Origin: Cytophaga sp. FL35
Lineage (GTDB): Bacteria > Bacteroidota > Bacteroidia > Flavobacteriales > Flavobacteriaceae
Assembly: GCF_014349235.1 (NCBI RefSeq)
Contig: NZ_JACSOH010000011.1
Coordinates: 81,692 to 145,691, forward strand
Direction: 5' to 3'
DNA length: 64,000 bases
Part shown: piece by piece, positions 55,467-63,689 of the stretch
How positions within the stretch are numbered: the first letter of the stretch is position 1
Layout: each line of letters starts with the position of its first letter
The notes under the pieces: model-generated
Told to the model about the DNA's origin: nothing
Databases searched by the model: none
The model's input: only the letters and a program-made list of their open reading frames with translations
Position numbers and translations under genes: made by a program

Positions 55467-56500
55467 CCAAGGGCTTTTTCACAAAAAGCGAGACATTTCT
55501 GTACTTCCGTTACCGCATTGGAACCTTCGGGAATTTCATACTCCAACTCTATAGTGCCCGGAAACTTATATTTCTCCTTTTTCATTAAAAGCAAGGCCTC
55601 TTTTAACGGTGTATCGCCATTGCCCCAAACTAGATTTCCTTTGTTATTGGCCGGTACCTGACGGTCTTTCATATGCATACTTTTTATATGGGCATGCTTA
55701 TCCTTGATTATTTGTAATGGCTGATCGTTTCCGGCAGCAACGTAATGGCCAATATCCAAATTAAGGGCATTGTAATCTGATTGTTGCAGGGCTGTATCCC
55801 AAAACGTAGGCGTTTGCTGCTCATGGCCATGATAGGCCATAAAAACTTTATTTTGCATGGCAAATTTCCCTAACCTAGCCGTATGTGCGTCATCACTTGG
55901 ATGCTCAACGGTAACATGATTTGCACCTAACATTTTGGCCGCCTTCATACCCCAATCTATCTCAGCATCGGAATTGTTCTTCCCAAAAGCACTTGGCTTA
56001 AAAGCATAGATGGAAACACCGGCATCATTGTACATTTTACGTACCTTTTTAAAATCTTCAAGAGACATATTTTTTCTCCATTCCGCTACTTGCTTTGCAT
56101 ATGATTTTGATTGAGCCTCCAAATCTGCTAGTTCCCTTTCTTGATCTTCGGTCAATTGTCCGTCTCTTTTGGCGCGTCGCAGGCCATAATAAGCGCGGCG
56201 GTCCACAGGGTTTTCAGGTCTACCGGCAAAGGATTCGGCAGGATCCCCCATTAATTCGATGGCGCTAACTCCCGAATCCACAACATACTTTAGGGTAGCT
56301 TCGGCACTTTGATCGGGCATACTTCTAAATGAATAGGTAATAACGCCAATTTGAACTCCATTGATTTTTGAATTGGGTTTCTTCCAGTTTTTGATAATCG
56401 CCGGACCCGCAAAAAGCGAATGGGTCGGTAAAAGTAATCCTGCGGAAGCTAAGGCGGTGCTTCCTAAAAAATTTCTTCTATTAATGTTTTTTGGTTTCAT
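55463..56500 (-). CDS. Tat-exported sugar phosphate isomerase/epimerase-like TIM-barrel protein
   Basis: 345 residues from the ATG at 56500; an ATG at 56578 would precede the signal and is rejected. A twin-arginine signal, NRRNFLGSTALASAGLLLP, begins at residue 7. The mature protein fits the AP-endonuclease-2/xylose-isomerase-like barrel: VQIGVITYSFRS at the start, GVSAIELMGDPAE, HVTVEHPSDD, VFMAYHGHEQQTP, LNLDIGHYVAAG, HIKSMHMKDR and FPGTIELEYEIP carry the usual metal-binding Glu, Asp and His positions. The insertion near 115-165, rich in Arg and Glu, is predicted helical. The substrate is unknown; it is divergent from a sulfatase, so a sugar role is plausible. Confidence 0.85.
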   Translation of the reverse strand: MKPKNINRRNFLGSTALASAGLLLPTHSLFAGPAIIKNWKKPNSKINGVQIGVITYSFRSMPDQSAEATLKYVVDSGVSAIELMGDPAESFAGRPENPVDRRAYYGLRRAKRDGQLTEDQERELADLEAQSKSYAKQVAEWRKNMSLEDFKKVRKMYNDAGVSIYAFKPSAFGKNNSDAEIDWGMKAAKMLGANHVTVEHPSDDAHTARLGKFAMQNKVFMAYHGHEQQTPTFWDTALQQSDYNALNLDIGHYVAAGNDQPLQIIKDKHAHIKSMHMKDRQVPANNKGNLVWGNGDTPLKEALLLMKKEKYKFPGTIELEYEIPEGSNAVTEVQKCLAFCEKALG

Positions 56501-56648
56501 TTTAAGCTGATTTTTGAGTTCGATGAAGTTACTTATTTTTTCCCATCCCCAAGTGCTTCCGTATTCTCTGATATTCACCTATATCTAAACTAATTGCTAA
56601 GAGCTTTTGCTTATTTTTGGAATCCAAACCACCAAATACCGATCAACC

Positions 56649-58091
56649 ATGAAAAAATGGATTAGCCTTCTATCGTTCTGCTATCTATTTATCGCTTGTA
56701 AAGATGCAAGTAAACAAGAAGCTAAAGCCCAGAAACCCACACAACCCAATGTTGTTCTCATCTTTACGGATGACCAAGGCTATCAAGATGTGGGTGTTTT
56801 TGGCGCCGAAGATATTGCCACTCCCAATCTAGACCAAATGGCGAAAGACGGAGTGAAACTCACTAGTTTTTATTCCGCTCAGGCGGTATGTTCTGCTTCT
56901 AGGGCAGGAATTTTAACTGGTTGCTATCCTAATAGGATTGGTATTCACAACGCCATGATGCCCAATAGCAATGTGGGATTACACCCGAGTGAAACCACCA
57001 TAGCCGAAATGCTAAAAGATAAAGGCTATGCTACCGCCATTTACGGCAAATGGCACTTGGGCGACCATCCCGATTTTCTCCCGACCAAAAACGGATTTGA
57101 CGAATGGTTCGGCATACCCTACTCCAATGATATGTGGCCACTTCACCCGCAACAGGGGCCCATTTTTGATTTTGGACCCTTACCCCTATATCAAAATGAA
57201 ACGGTAATTGATACCTTGACCGATCAGTCTCAGCTGACTACACAAATAACCGAACACAGTGTCGATTTTATCAACAGAAACAAAGAAAAACCTTTCTTTC
57301 TTTATGTGCCGCATCCCCAACCACATGTTCCGTTGTATGTTTCCGATAAGTTCAAGGGGAAATCTAACAGGGGACTTTATGGAGATGTTATTATGGAAAT
57401 CGACTGGTCCGTTGGCCAGATCATGCAAACCTTGGAAAAGAATGATCTTACCGATAATACCATCGTCATTTTCACCTCCGATAACGGACCGTGGCTAGCC
57501 TATGGCAACCACGCCGGAAGCGCCAAACCTTACCGAGAAGGAAAAGGGACCGCTTGGGAAGGAGGCCAACGGGAACCCTTTCTCATCAAATACCCTAACC
57601 AGCTGGAAGGTGGAGAAACGGTTGACGCACCTGTAATGGCCATCGATATATTACCCACCATTGCTGAACTTACAGGCGCCAAACTGCCTGAAAATATTAT
57701 TGACGGTAAAAATGTCTGGCCACTTATTAGCGGTGTTTCCAGTGAAAGCCCTCAAGAGGCCTACTTCTTTTACTACCGTGTTAATGAACTTTTCGGGGTA
57801 CGTTATGGCAAGTGGAAACTCTATTTTCCGCATCGATACAGAACCATGGTTGGAGGTACCCCTGGAGGAGATGGCTTACCTGGAAATTATACAATGGTGG
57901 ATTTAAAGGAAATTGAACTCTATGATTTGGAAGCGGACGAGAGTGAGATCATCAATGTGGCGAATGAACACCCTGAAATTGTTGAAAAAATAAAAACCTT
58001 GGCCGACCAAATGCGGAGCCGATTGGGAGATTCCCTCCGTGATATGGAGGGCTCTGAGACCCGTGAACCAGGTAGAGTGACCAAAAGCTAA
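56649..58091 (+). CDS. Type I (S1 family) sulfatase, lipoprotein, CxAxR type
   Basis: 480 residues from the ATG at 56649; an earlier ATG (56607) would disrupt the lipoprotein signal SFCYLFIAC (Cys17). Core motifs: FTDDQGYQDVG (metal Asp41, Asp42), CSASRAGILTGC with Cys81 as formylglycine site, GKWHLGD and FTSDNGPW. The active-site sequence is CSASR rather than CxPSR, so the maturation enzyme must accept Ala at the third position. It probably acts on a sulfated polysaccharide at the cell surface. trmN6 starts 4 nt after its stop. Confidence 0.92.
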   Translation: MKKWISLLSFCYLFIACKDASKQEAKAQKPTQPNVVLIFTDDQGYQDVGVFGAEDIATPNLDQMAKDGVKLTSFYSAQAVCSASRAGILTGCYPNRIGIHNAMMPNSNVGLHPSETTIAEMLKDKGYATAIYGKWHLGDHPDFLPTKNGFDEWFGIPYSNDMWPLHPQQGPIFDFGPLPLYQNETVIDTLTDQSQLTTQITEHSVDFINRNKEKPFFLYVPHPQPHVPLYVSDKFKGKSNRGLYGDVIMEIDWSVGQIMQTLEKNDLTDNTIVIFTSDNGPWLAYGNHAGSAKPYREGKGTAWEGGQREPFLIKYPNQLEGGETVDAPVMAIDILPTIAELTGAKLPENIIDGKNVWPLISGVSSESPQEAYFFYYRVNELFGVRYGKWKLYFPHRYRTMVGGTPGGDGLPGNYTMVDLKEIELYDLEADESEIINVANEHPEIVEKIKTLADQMRSRLGDSLRDMEGSETREPGRVTKS

Positions 58092-58095
58092 ATGT

Positions 58096-58821
58096 ATGGC
58101 CGAAACCTTTAGATTTAAACAATTCTCCGTTGAACAGGACCGATGTGCCATGAAAATTGGTACGGACGGCGTTTTATTGGGAGCATGGACTTCCTTGGAG
58201 CATCAACCAGAAACTATTTTAGACATTGGAGCCGGTACGGGAATCATCTCCCTGATGTTGGCCCAACGAACCGCGGATATGTCAATTTTCGCTGATATAG
58301 AAGCCATTGAGCTAGATGAAGATGCTTATGAACAGTGCGTAGAAAATTTCGAAAATTCCCCTTGGGGGGACCGTATCTTCTGCTACCATGCCGGTTTTGA
58401 CGAGTTTGTTGATGAAATGGAGGAGCCCTATGACCTCATCGTTTCCAATCCGCCCTTCTACTCCGAAAATGTTACCAGTGGTGATACCTCCCGGGATATT
58501 GCCAGACAAAACAATTCTTTACCATTTGAAGAATTACTAGAAGGTGTCGCCAAACTACTTTCTGCCAACGGAAGTTTTTACTGCATCATTCCCCATAAAG
58601 AAGAGACAACATTCCTTGAAATGGCGAAAGAACTAAATCTTTTTCCTAAAAAAGTGACTCGGGTAAAGGGCCGGGAAGGTTCAGAATTCAAACGAACTTT
58701 GTTAGAGTTAACAAAGGCTGAAAACGACTGTAAGATAAGTGAATTGACCATTGAAATAGAACGTCACCAATACACAAAAGAATACATTGAGCTTACAAAG
58801 GATTTTTATCTTAAAATGTAA
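58096..58821 (+). CDS. trmN6: tRNA1(Val) (adenine(37)-N6)-methyltransferase
   Basis: 241 residues. Begins FRFKQFSVEQDRCAMKIGTDGVLLGAW, the YfiC/TrmN6 signature; the SAM-binding loop is LDIGAGTGIISLML and the N6-adenine catalytic motif is SNPPFY. It methylates A37 of tRNA1(Val). It is packed 4 nt behind the sulfatase gene although the functions are unrelated, so it is likely transcribed with it. Confidence 0.92.
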   Translation: MAETFRFKQFSVEQDRCAMKIGTDGVLLGAWTSLEHQPETILDIGAGTGIISLMLAQRTADMSIFADIEAIELDEDAYEQCVENFENSPWGDRIFCYHAGFDEFVDEMEEPYDLIVSNPPFYSENVTSGDTSRDIARQNNSLPFEELLEGVAKLLSANGSFYCIIPHKEETTFLEMAKELNLFPKKVTRVKGREGSEFKRTLLELTKAENDCKISELTIEIERHQYTKEYIELTKDFYLKM

Positions 58822-58853
58822 CAATGCCTGTATGAAATGTTATATTTCATTAG

Positions 58854-58861
58854 TACATTTG
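58854..58861 (+). promoter_or_regulatory. Putative -7 box (TACATTTG) for the acyl-CoA dehydrogenase gene
   Basis: TACATTTG matches TAnnTTTG and ends 16 nt before the ATG. No convincing -33 box is seen. Confidence 0.4.
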
Positions 58862-58877
58862 ATAAAAAGCATCACCT

Positions 58878-60056
58878 ATGAAGCCCGATTTATTCCAAGC
58901 TCCCGACTATTACAACCTAGACGATTTACTATCCGAAGAGCATAAATTAGTGCGCGATGCGGCTAGGCAATGGGTAAAAAAAGAAGTCTCACCCATCATT
59001 GAAGACTTTGCCCAAAAGGCGGAATTCCCAACACAGATTCTTTCGGGCCTAGCGGAAATCGGTGCTTTTGGACCTTACATTCCCGAAGAATATGGAGGCG
59101 CCGGTCTGGACCAAATAAGTTATGGGCTCATCATGCAAGAAATTGAACGTGGCGATAGTGGGGTTCGCTCCACCGCTTCGGTACAGTCTTCGTTGGTCAT
59201 GTATCCCATCTTTGCCTATGGAACCGAGCAGCAGAAAAAGAAATACTTACCCAAATTGGCCACCGGAGAGTTCATGGGGTGTTTCGGGCTTACCGAACCC
59301 AACCACGGTTCCAACCCAGGTGGCATGGAAACCAAGTTCAAGGATGCTGGAGACCACTACCTGCTCAACGGCGCAAAATTGTGGATTTCCAACGCCCCTT
59401 TTGCCGACATTGCGGTGGTTTGGGCCAAAAATGAAGAAGGAAGAATTCACGGACTAATCGTTGAACGCGGCATGGAGGGTTTCTCAACTCCCGAAACCCA
59501 CAATAAGTGGTCTTTAAGGGCTTCGGCAACCGGAGAGCTTATTTTTGATAACGTAAAAGTTCCTAAAGAAAATCTATTGCCCAACAAATCAGGACTCGGC
59601 GCACCCTTAGGCTGTCTGGATTCCGCTCGGTATGGCATTTCTTGGGGTGCCATCGGCGCAGCCATGGATTGCTATGACACCGCCTTGAGATACGCCAAAG
59701 AAAGGGTGCAGTTTGGCAAACCCATTGGAGCTTTTCAATTGCAGCAAAAGAAATTGGCCGAAATGATTACTGAAATCACCAAAGCACAACTATTATCATT
59801 ACGTCTGGGACAATTAAAAAATGAAGGAAAAGCAACCTCGGCTCAAATATCAATGGCTAAAAGGAACAATGTAGAAATGGCATTGAAAATTGCCCGTGAG
59901 GCGAGACAGATATTGGGCGGTATGGGCATCACTGGCGAATACAGCATTATGCGCCATATGATGAATTTAGAAAGCGTTGTAACTTACGAGGGCACCCACG
60001 ATATTCATTTATTGATTACAGGTGCCGATATTACAGGTTTCCCCGCATTTTCTTGA
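58878..60056 (+). CDS. Acyl-CoA dehydrogenase, glutaryl-CoA dehydrogenase type
   Basis: 392 residues. The FAD-binding segment is MGCFGLTEPNHGSNPGGMET, KLWISNAPFADIAVVWAK follows, and the catalytic Glu lies in VVTYEGTHDIHLLITG near the C-terminus. RYGISWGAIGAAMDCYDTAL and the ending DITGFPAF are closest to glutaryl-CoA dehydrogenases, which oxidise and decarboxylate glutaryl-CoA to crotonyl-CoA in lysine and tryptophan breakdown. Other acyl-CoA dehydrogenases cannot be fully excluded. It is a single-gene unit. Confidence 0.9.
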   Translation: MKPDLFQAPDYYNLDDLLSEEHKLVRDAARQWVKKEVSPIIEDFAQKAEFPTQILSGLAEIGAFGPYIPEEYGGAGLDQISYGLIMQEIERGDSGVRSTASVQSSLVMYPIFAYGTEQQKKKYLPKLATGEFMGCFGLTEPNHGSNPGGMETKFKDAGDHYLLNGAKLWISNAPFADIAVVWAKNEEGRIHGLIVERGMEGFSTPETHNKWSLRASATGELIFDNVKVPKENLLPNKSGLGAPLGCLDSARYGISWGAIGAAMDCYDTALRYAKERVQFGKPIGAFQLQQKKLAEMITEITKAQLLSLRLGQLKNEGKATSAQISMAKRNNVEMALKIAREARQILGGMGITGEYSIMRHMMNLESVVTYEGTHDIHLLITGADITGFPAFS

Positions 60057-60126
60057 TAGGCAAGGTGTTAAAACACAATGAAAAAAGCCGTTCATCTTTA
60101 AAATTGCAATTTTAACCCTTGCAAAC

Positions 60127-60157
60127 TTTATAAGTATTGAACTACGAAGTATCTTTG
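60127..60157 (+). promoter_or_regulatory. Putative promoter of the metal-handling cluster
   Basis: TTTA (60127-60130), a 19-nt spacer and TATCTTTG (60150-60157) fit the Bacteroidota promoter. The -7 box ends 7 nt before the ATG of the first gene, implying a very short leader. Confidence 0.55.
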
Positions 60158-60164
60158 CCGTTAA

Positions 60165-60542
60165 ATGAAAGCGTTCGTAATCATATTCGTAGCGGGAATA
60201 ATGCTCCTCAAGCCTTTGTGGCCTGTTGCCGAGTATATCTCCAATTATGATTATATCAAGAACGTACTTTGTGAAAACAAAGACCGTCCTATGTTGAATT
60301 GTGACGGTAAATGTTACCTCTCCAAACTGCTCGCCGAAGAAAACGAGCAAAGCCAGAAGAATCCTTTTAGCGAGAAACAGGCAAGTTCGCAAATTACCCA
60401 TTTGGTTTTCATGCAGGTCTTACCTCAATTAAATTTGAAAAACGTCCTTAACCAAACCCAGGTCAAGATTACTACTTTAGTACAAAACATTATTCCAACG
60501 CTTCTTACCGAAGACCTTGCACAACCACCTGAATCGGTTTAA
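60165..60542 (+). CDS. Small membrane-anchored protein with a three-Cys motif, function unknown
   Basis: 125 residues. Residues 3-22 are hydrophobic (signal or anchor). The motif CENKDRPMLNCDGKC places Cys36, Cys46 and Cys50 with Met43 between them (C-x9-C-x3-C), which could bind copper(I) or another soft metal or form disulphides; YLSKLLAEE follows. The C-terminal half is helical without clear motifs. I do not recognise a named family, but similar short proteins occur in Bacteroidota near metal genes. It heads the MbnP/MbnH cluster and is followed by 137 nt that contain inverted repeats. Confidence 0.65.
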   Translation: MKAFVIIFVAGIMLLKPLWPVAEYISNYDYIKNVLCENKDRPMLNCDGKCYLSKLLAEENEQSQKNPFSEKQASSQITHLVFMQVLPQLNLKNVLNQTQVKITTLVQNIIPTLLTEDLAQPPESV

Positions 60543-60628
60543 TTACATTCTTTTTCGATAACCTCAGACATAACCGCTTTGCGGCAAAATATGGTTATCC
60601 AATTTTCAAATTAAACTTTTTTAACTAT

Positions 60629-60661
60629 TAGGATGCACTAAAACAAATACGTGCCATCCTA
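60629..60661 (+). promoter_or_regulatory. Inverted repeat upstream of the MbnP-like gene
   Basis: TTAGGATGCAC and GTGCCATCCTAG pair over about ten positions with one bulged C and a 12-nt A-rich loop, 19 nt before the MbnP ATG. It could be an operator or an mRNA hairpin. A second imperfect pair, GATAACC / GGTTATC (60557-60563 and 60593-60599), lies just upstream. Confidence 0.35.
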
Positions 60662-60679
60662 GCAATTTTATAGATTCAG

Positions 60680-61477
60680 ATGAATTCAAAAATAGTATTC
60701 ACAGTTGTATTTTCTTTCCTTTTATTTTCTAGCTGTTCCGACGACGATAATGACTCAGAAGAACTTACCGGTTCCGGTGAGGTCTCCATCAAATTCGATA
60801 ACGGCTTTGCGGGTAACGATTTGGTGCTCGGGGCAACTAATACGGCCAATACCAATGGCGAGGTATTGACTATCACCCGATTTAGTTACATCGTGAGTAA
60901 TTTCAGTTTGGTAAACGACATGGGCGAAGAGTATGTTTTTCCGAAGGATGACAGCTATTTCATTATTAATCAAGAACTGGAGGATGACAATATAGTCTTA
61001 CCTGAAATTCCTGCTGGGGAATACACAACTCTTAAGTTTGGTGTAGGTGTAGATCAAGAAAAATATTTACAAGGAGCCGAAGGCCAAGGTGATTTTCTTG
61101 AGAAGGCCGAAGCCAGTAATATGATGTGGTCTTGGCAAGCTGGTTACAAGTTTTTAAATTTTGAAGGGAATTTCACTTCGGAAACGGTTACGGAAGCTAC
61201 CGAATTCAAAATTCATATGGGCAGCCATGGATCTAGCTTAGATAATTACAAAGAGGTTTCTTTAGCACTACCAAATAAATTAAGGGTTGGCGATGAGATA
61301 GACTCAAGCATTCACCTAAAAATTGATGCTTCTAAAATTTTAGTGGCAACCAATAATATCCAGTTGACTGAAAAGTCGGTCATTATGGTAGACGAGGTTA
61401 AATCGCCACAAATAGCGGTTAACACTACCGAAATGTTCGTTGTTGACCACCTTCACAACGGTGATGCTCACGATTAA
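60680..61477 (+). CDS. MbnP family lipoprotein (copper-binding candidate)
   Basis: 265 residues, lipoprotein signal VVFSFLLFSSC (Cys19). The family landmarks are ITRFSYIVSNFSL (about 65-77), FGVGVD, and MMWSWQAGYKFLNFEG (148-163) with Trp150 and Trp152; HMGSHG follows, and the tail is His-rich (VDHLHNGDAHD). In characterised pairs the dihaem enzyme MbnH oxidises a Trp of MbnP to kynurenine, creating a copper site. The following gene is the MbnH-like partner, so this is very likely a functional pair. No methanobactin genes are present, so copper uptake or sensing by another route is inferred. Confidence 0.85.
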   Translation: MNSKIVFTVVFSFLLFSSCSDDDNDSEELTGSGEVSIKFDNGFAGNDLVLGATNTANTNGEVLTITRFSYIVSNFSLVNDMGEEYVFPKDDSYFIINQELEDDNIVLPEIPAGEYTTLKFGVGVDQEKYLQGAEGQGDFLEKAEASNMMWSWQAGYKFLNFEGNFTSETVTEATEFKIHMGSHGSSLDNYKEVSLALPNKLRVGDEIDSSIHLKIDASKILVATNNIQLTEKSVIMVDEVKSPQIAVNTTEMFVVDHLHNGDAHD

Positions 61478-61507
61478 TCCTAACCATTAGCTTCAGATGC
61501 GGCCTGT

Positions 61508-61520
61508 CTGCCACGGGCAG
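61508..61520 (+). repeat. GC-rich palindrome between MbnP and MbnH genes
   Basis: CTGCC and GGCAG pair around a 3-nt loop inside CCTGTCTGCCACGGGCAGG, a short GC-rich island in AT-rich surroundings. It looks like a dispersed palindromic (REP-like) element but only one copy is obvious in this window. Confidence 0.3.
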
Positions 61521-61538
61521 GTCGCTTCCTATAAAGAA

Positions 61539-62588
61539 ATGAACATTTCAAACTACATTAAATTTGTATTCATTGCCATTTTATTGGTCTCTTGCTCCAA
61601 TGATGATACGGAATACGCACCTATAAACGAACCTCTGGAATTTGTAAACCCTACCAATTTTCCTCAGGCTACCTATAATTTTGAGGCCAATCCGCCAACA
61701 AAACTTGGCTTTGAATTGGGCAAGAAACTTTTCTATGATGGCAAGTTGTCTTCCAATGGTTTTATCTCTTGCGGATTTTGTCACGAACAAGCCTTTGCTT
61801 TTACCCATCACGGACACCAATTTAGCCACGGTATCGATGATTTGGAGGGAACAAGAAATACTCCACCTATTCAGAATATGGCGTTTTTGAACGAATTTGC
61901 ATGGGACGGCGCAACGAACCATTTAGACCTTTTTCCCATTATACCCATAACCAATGAGGTAGAAATGGGCGAAACAATGACCAACGTTATTTCAAAATTA
62001 CAGTCGGACCCCGATTACCCGAATGAATTTCAAGCTGCTTTTGAAGACGGCGAAGTAAATTCAGAGAATTTTTTGAAGGCCTTGGGCCAATTTATGGCCA
62101 TGATGATATCTTCCAATTCAAAATATGATAAATATATAAGAAATGAAGAGGGAGGTAATTTCTCGGAATTAGAAAAACAAGGCCTCGCTATTTTTCAACA
62201 AAAATGTAACAGTTGCCATAGTACGGAGCTCTTTACCGATAATAGCTTCAGGAATAACGGACTACCGCCTAACCCCCAATTAAACGATTTGGGAAGAGAG
62301 GAAGTCAGCGGGGCATCTACCGATAGGTACAAATTTAAAGTGCCTAGCCTAAGAAATATTGAAAAAACAGCTCCTTATATGCACGATGGCAGATTGGGCA
62401 CATTAATGTCGGTACTCAATTTTTACGACGCGGGAGTCAGCGATTCCGAAACTTTAGACCCCTTGCTTAAGAACGATAACAGGCTTGGCATTGGTCTATC
62501 TCTAGAAGAAAAAAATGCACTGGTCGCTTTTTTGACCACTCTAACAGACGAAACTTATTTAAATGACCCACGTTTTGCAGAATATTAA
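61539..62588 (+). CDS. MbnH-like dihaem cytochrome c peroxidase family lipoprotein
   Basis: 349 residues from the ATG at 61539, chosen because it starts the lipoprotein signal FVFIAILLVSC; an upstream ATG would add 14 residues and spoil it. Two haem-binding motifs: CGFCH (residues 78-82) and CNSCH (223-227), with FTHHGHQFSHG, TRNTPPIQNM and PSLRNIEKTAPYMHDGR as expected for the MauG/MbnH branch of bacterial dihaem peroxidases. It probably modifies its partner MbnP in the periplasm. Its last 26 nt overlap the next gene. Confidence 0.88.
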   Translation: MNISNYIKFVFIAILLVSCSNDDTEYAPINEPLEFVNPTNFPQATYNFEANPPTKLGFELGKKLFYDGKLSSNGFISCGFCHEQAFAFTHHGHQFSHGIDDLEGTRNTPPIQNMAFLNEFAWDGATNHLDLFPIIPITNEVEMGETMTNVISKLQSDPDYPNEFQAAFEDGEVNSENFLKALGQFMAMMISSNSKYDKYIRNEEGGNFSELEKQGLAIFQQKCNSCHSTELFTDNSFRNNGLPPNPQLNDLGREEVSGASTDRYKFKVPSLRNIEKTAPYMHDGRLGTLMSVLNFYDAGVSDSETLDPLLKNDNRLGIGLSLEEKNALVAFLTTLTDETYLNDPRFAEY

Positions 62589-63567
62589 ATACAGTATAAT
62601 TCTTGCCCTTTTGTGTGCAGGAGTATCTTGGGGAAACGACCTTCCTATCGGGAATGAAACAAACCCCACAACCTGCGCTGCACATTTACATTTTTTTGAT
62701 GATGGTTTTGATTTTTGTGATACCTGCGGATGTGGTAGTAGCGGTGGAAGCATGGGTTACGGAACCGGCCTGAACAATTACTTTGTAGGTCTGAGGTATA
62801 TTGGACAACAATACCGTTCGCGGGACGGAATTTTCAATGACTCTCCTTGGATTACCGAAAATTTCAATACCCTACAAGCCTGGGGAAATATTCCCGTCAG
62901 CAAAAGAACAATTTTAAATGTTATAGTTCCCTACCAATTTCATAACAGGATACTCCCTGACCAAACAGAACAAAACATCAACGGTATGGGCGATATTAGT
63001 GTACTGGCATTTTATAACCTATTAAAAGCAAAACCTGACAGTATCGTTTCTATCACACCAGAACATTACCTTCAAATAGGTGGCGGCATCAAAGCCCCCA
63101 CGGGCAAGTATGACAAGGCAAATAATACAGGCAGCGTGAATCCTAGTTTTCAAGTGGGGAACGGTAGTTGGGATTACATTGCTGCCTTCAATTACGGTTT
63201 TACCTACCGTAATTGGGGTATAAGTACCATTGCCAATTACACTTTTAAAACCGAAAACCCCAAAGAATATCAGTTCGGAAACCAATTGAATTATGGCATC
63301 AACGCCTTTAAAACCTATTATCTATCAGACCTTGCAATGACCCCTATCATTGGAGTGGCAGGAGAACATTATGAAGCCAATAAAGAGTATGGGCAAACAG
63401 TGGCCAACACCAAAGGTCAGGTTTTTTTGGGCAGGGTAAGCCTTGAAGCTAGTTACGACAGGTTTGCTTTTGGTCTGGCGGGGATGATTCCCATCAGTCA
63501 AAACCTAAATAATGAAAAGGTAGAACTGAAAAATAGGCTTTCGGTGTATTTGAATATCAATTTATAA
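62563..63567 (+). CDS. Outer membrane beta-barrel protein with Cys-rich N-terminus, putative metal transporter
   Basis: 334 residues. Signal peptide SIILALLCAGVSWG. The mature start carries CAAHLHFF and CDTCGCGSSGGSMGYG, giving Cys38, His41, His43, Cys52, Cys55 and Cys57, a plausible soft-metal site. The rest shows alternating strands of an outer membrane barrel ending RLSVYLNINL. It overlaps the MbnH gene by 26 nt, a strong sign of coupled expression, and therefore probably moves the metal handled by MbnP/MbnH. No TonB-receptor features are seen. Confidence 0.75.
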   Translation: MTHVLQNIKYSIILALLCAGVSWGNDLPIGNETNPTTCAAHLHFFDDGFDFCDTCGCGSSGGSMGYGTGLNNYFVGLRYIGQQYRSRDGIFNDSPWITENFNTLQAWGNIPVSKRTILNVIVPYQFHNRILPDQTEQNINGMGDISVLAFYNLLKAKPDSIVSITPEHYLQIGGGIKAPTGKYDKANNTGSVNPSFQVGNGSWDYIAAFNYGFTYRNWGISTIANYTFKTENPKEYQFGNQLNYGINAFKTYYLSDLAMTPIIGVAGEHYEANKEYGQTVANTKGQVFLGRVSLEASYDRFAFGLAGMIPISQNLNNEKVELKNRLSVYLNINL

Positions 63568-63609
63568 TGGGATAATTCTTAAAAATGAATGTACACCACA
63601 CTAATTGCC

Positions 63610-63669
63610 ATGTTCACATCAATTTCTTGGTACTACCCTGAATCCATGGTAAGTTTGACGTGTAGTTAA
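63610..63669 (+). other. Possible tiny reading frame or gene remnant ending VSLTCS
   Basis: An 18-codon ATG frame reads MFTSISWYYPESMVSLTCS minus numbering artefacts and stops at TAA inside the first 108-bp repeat. The same frame in front of the second copy reads TSFCWQTSNTGVSLTCS with identical spacing. It may be the remnant of the 3' end of a duplicated gene. Weak evidence. Confidence 0.2.
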
Positions 63670-63685
63670 TCAAGAAGTAATTTTT
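63654..63685 (+). promoter_or_regulatory. Promoter-like pair in repeat copy 1
   Basis: TTTG (63654-63657), a 20-nt spacer and TAATTTTT (63678-63685) match the Bacteroidota TTTG / TAnnTTTG pair except for the last base. A start near 63690 would give a transcript of about 53 nt ending at the hairpin. Confidence 0.4.
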
Positions 63686-63689
63686 TCAT

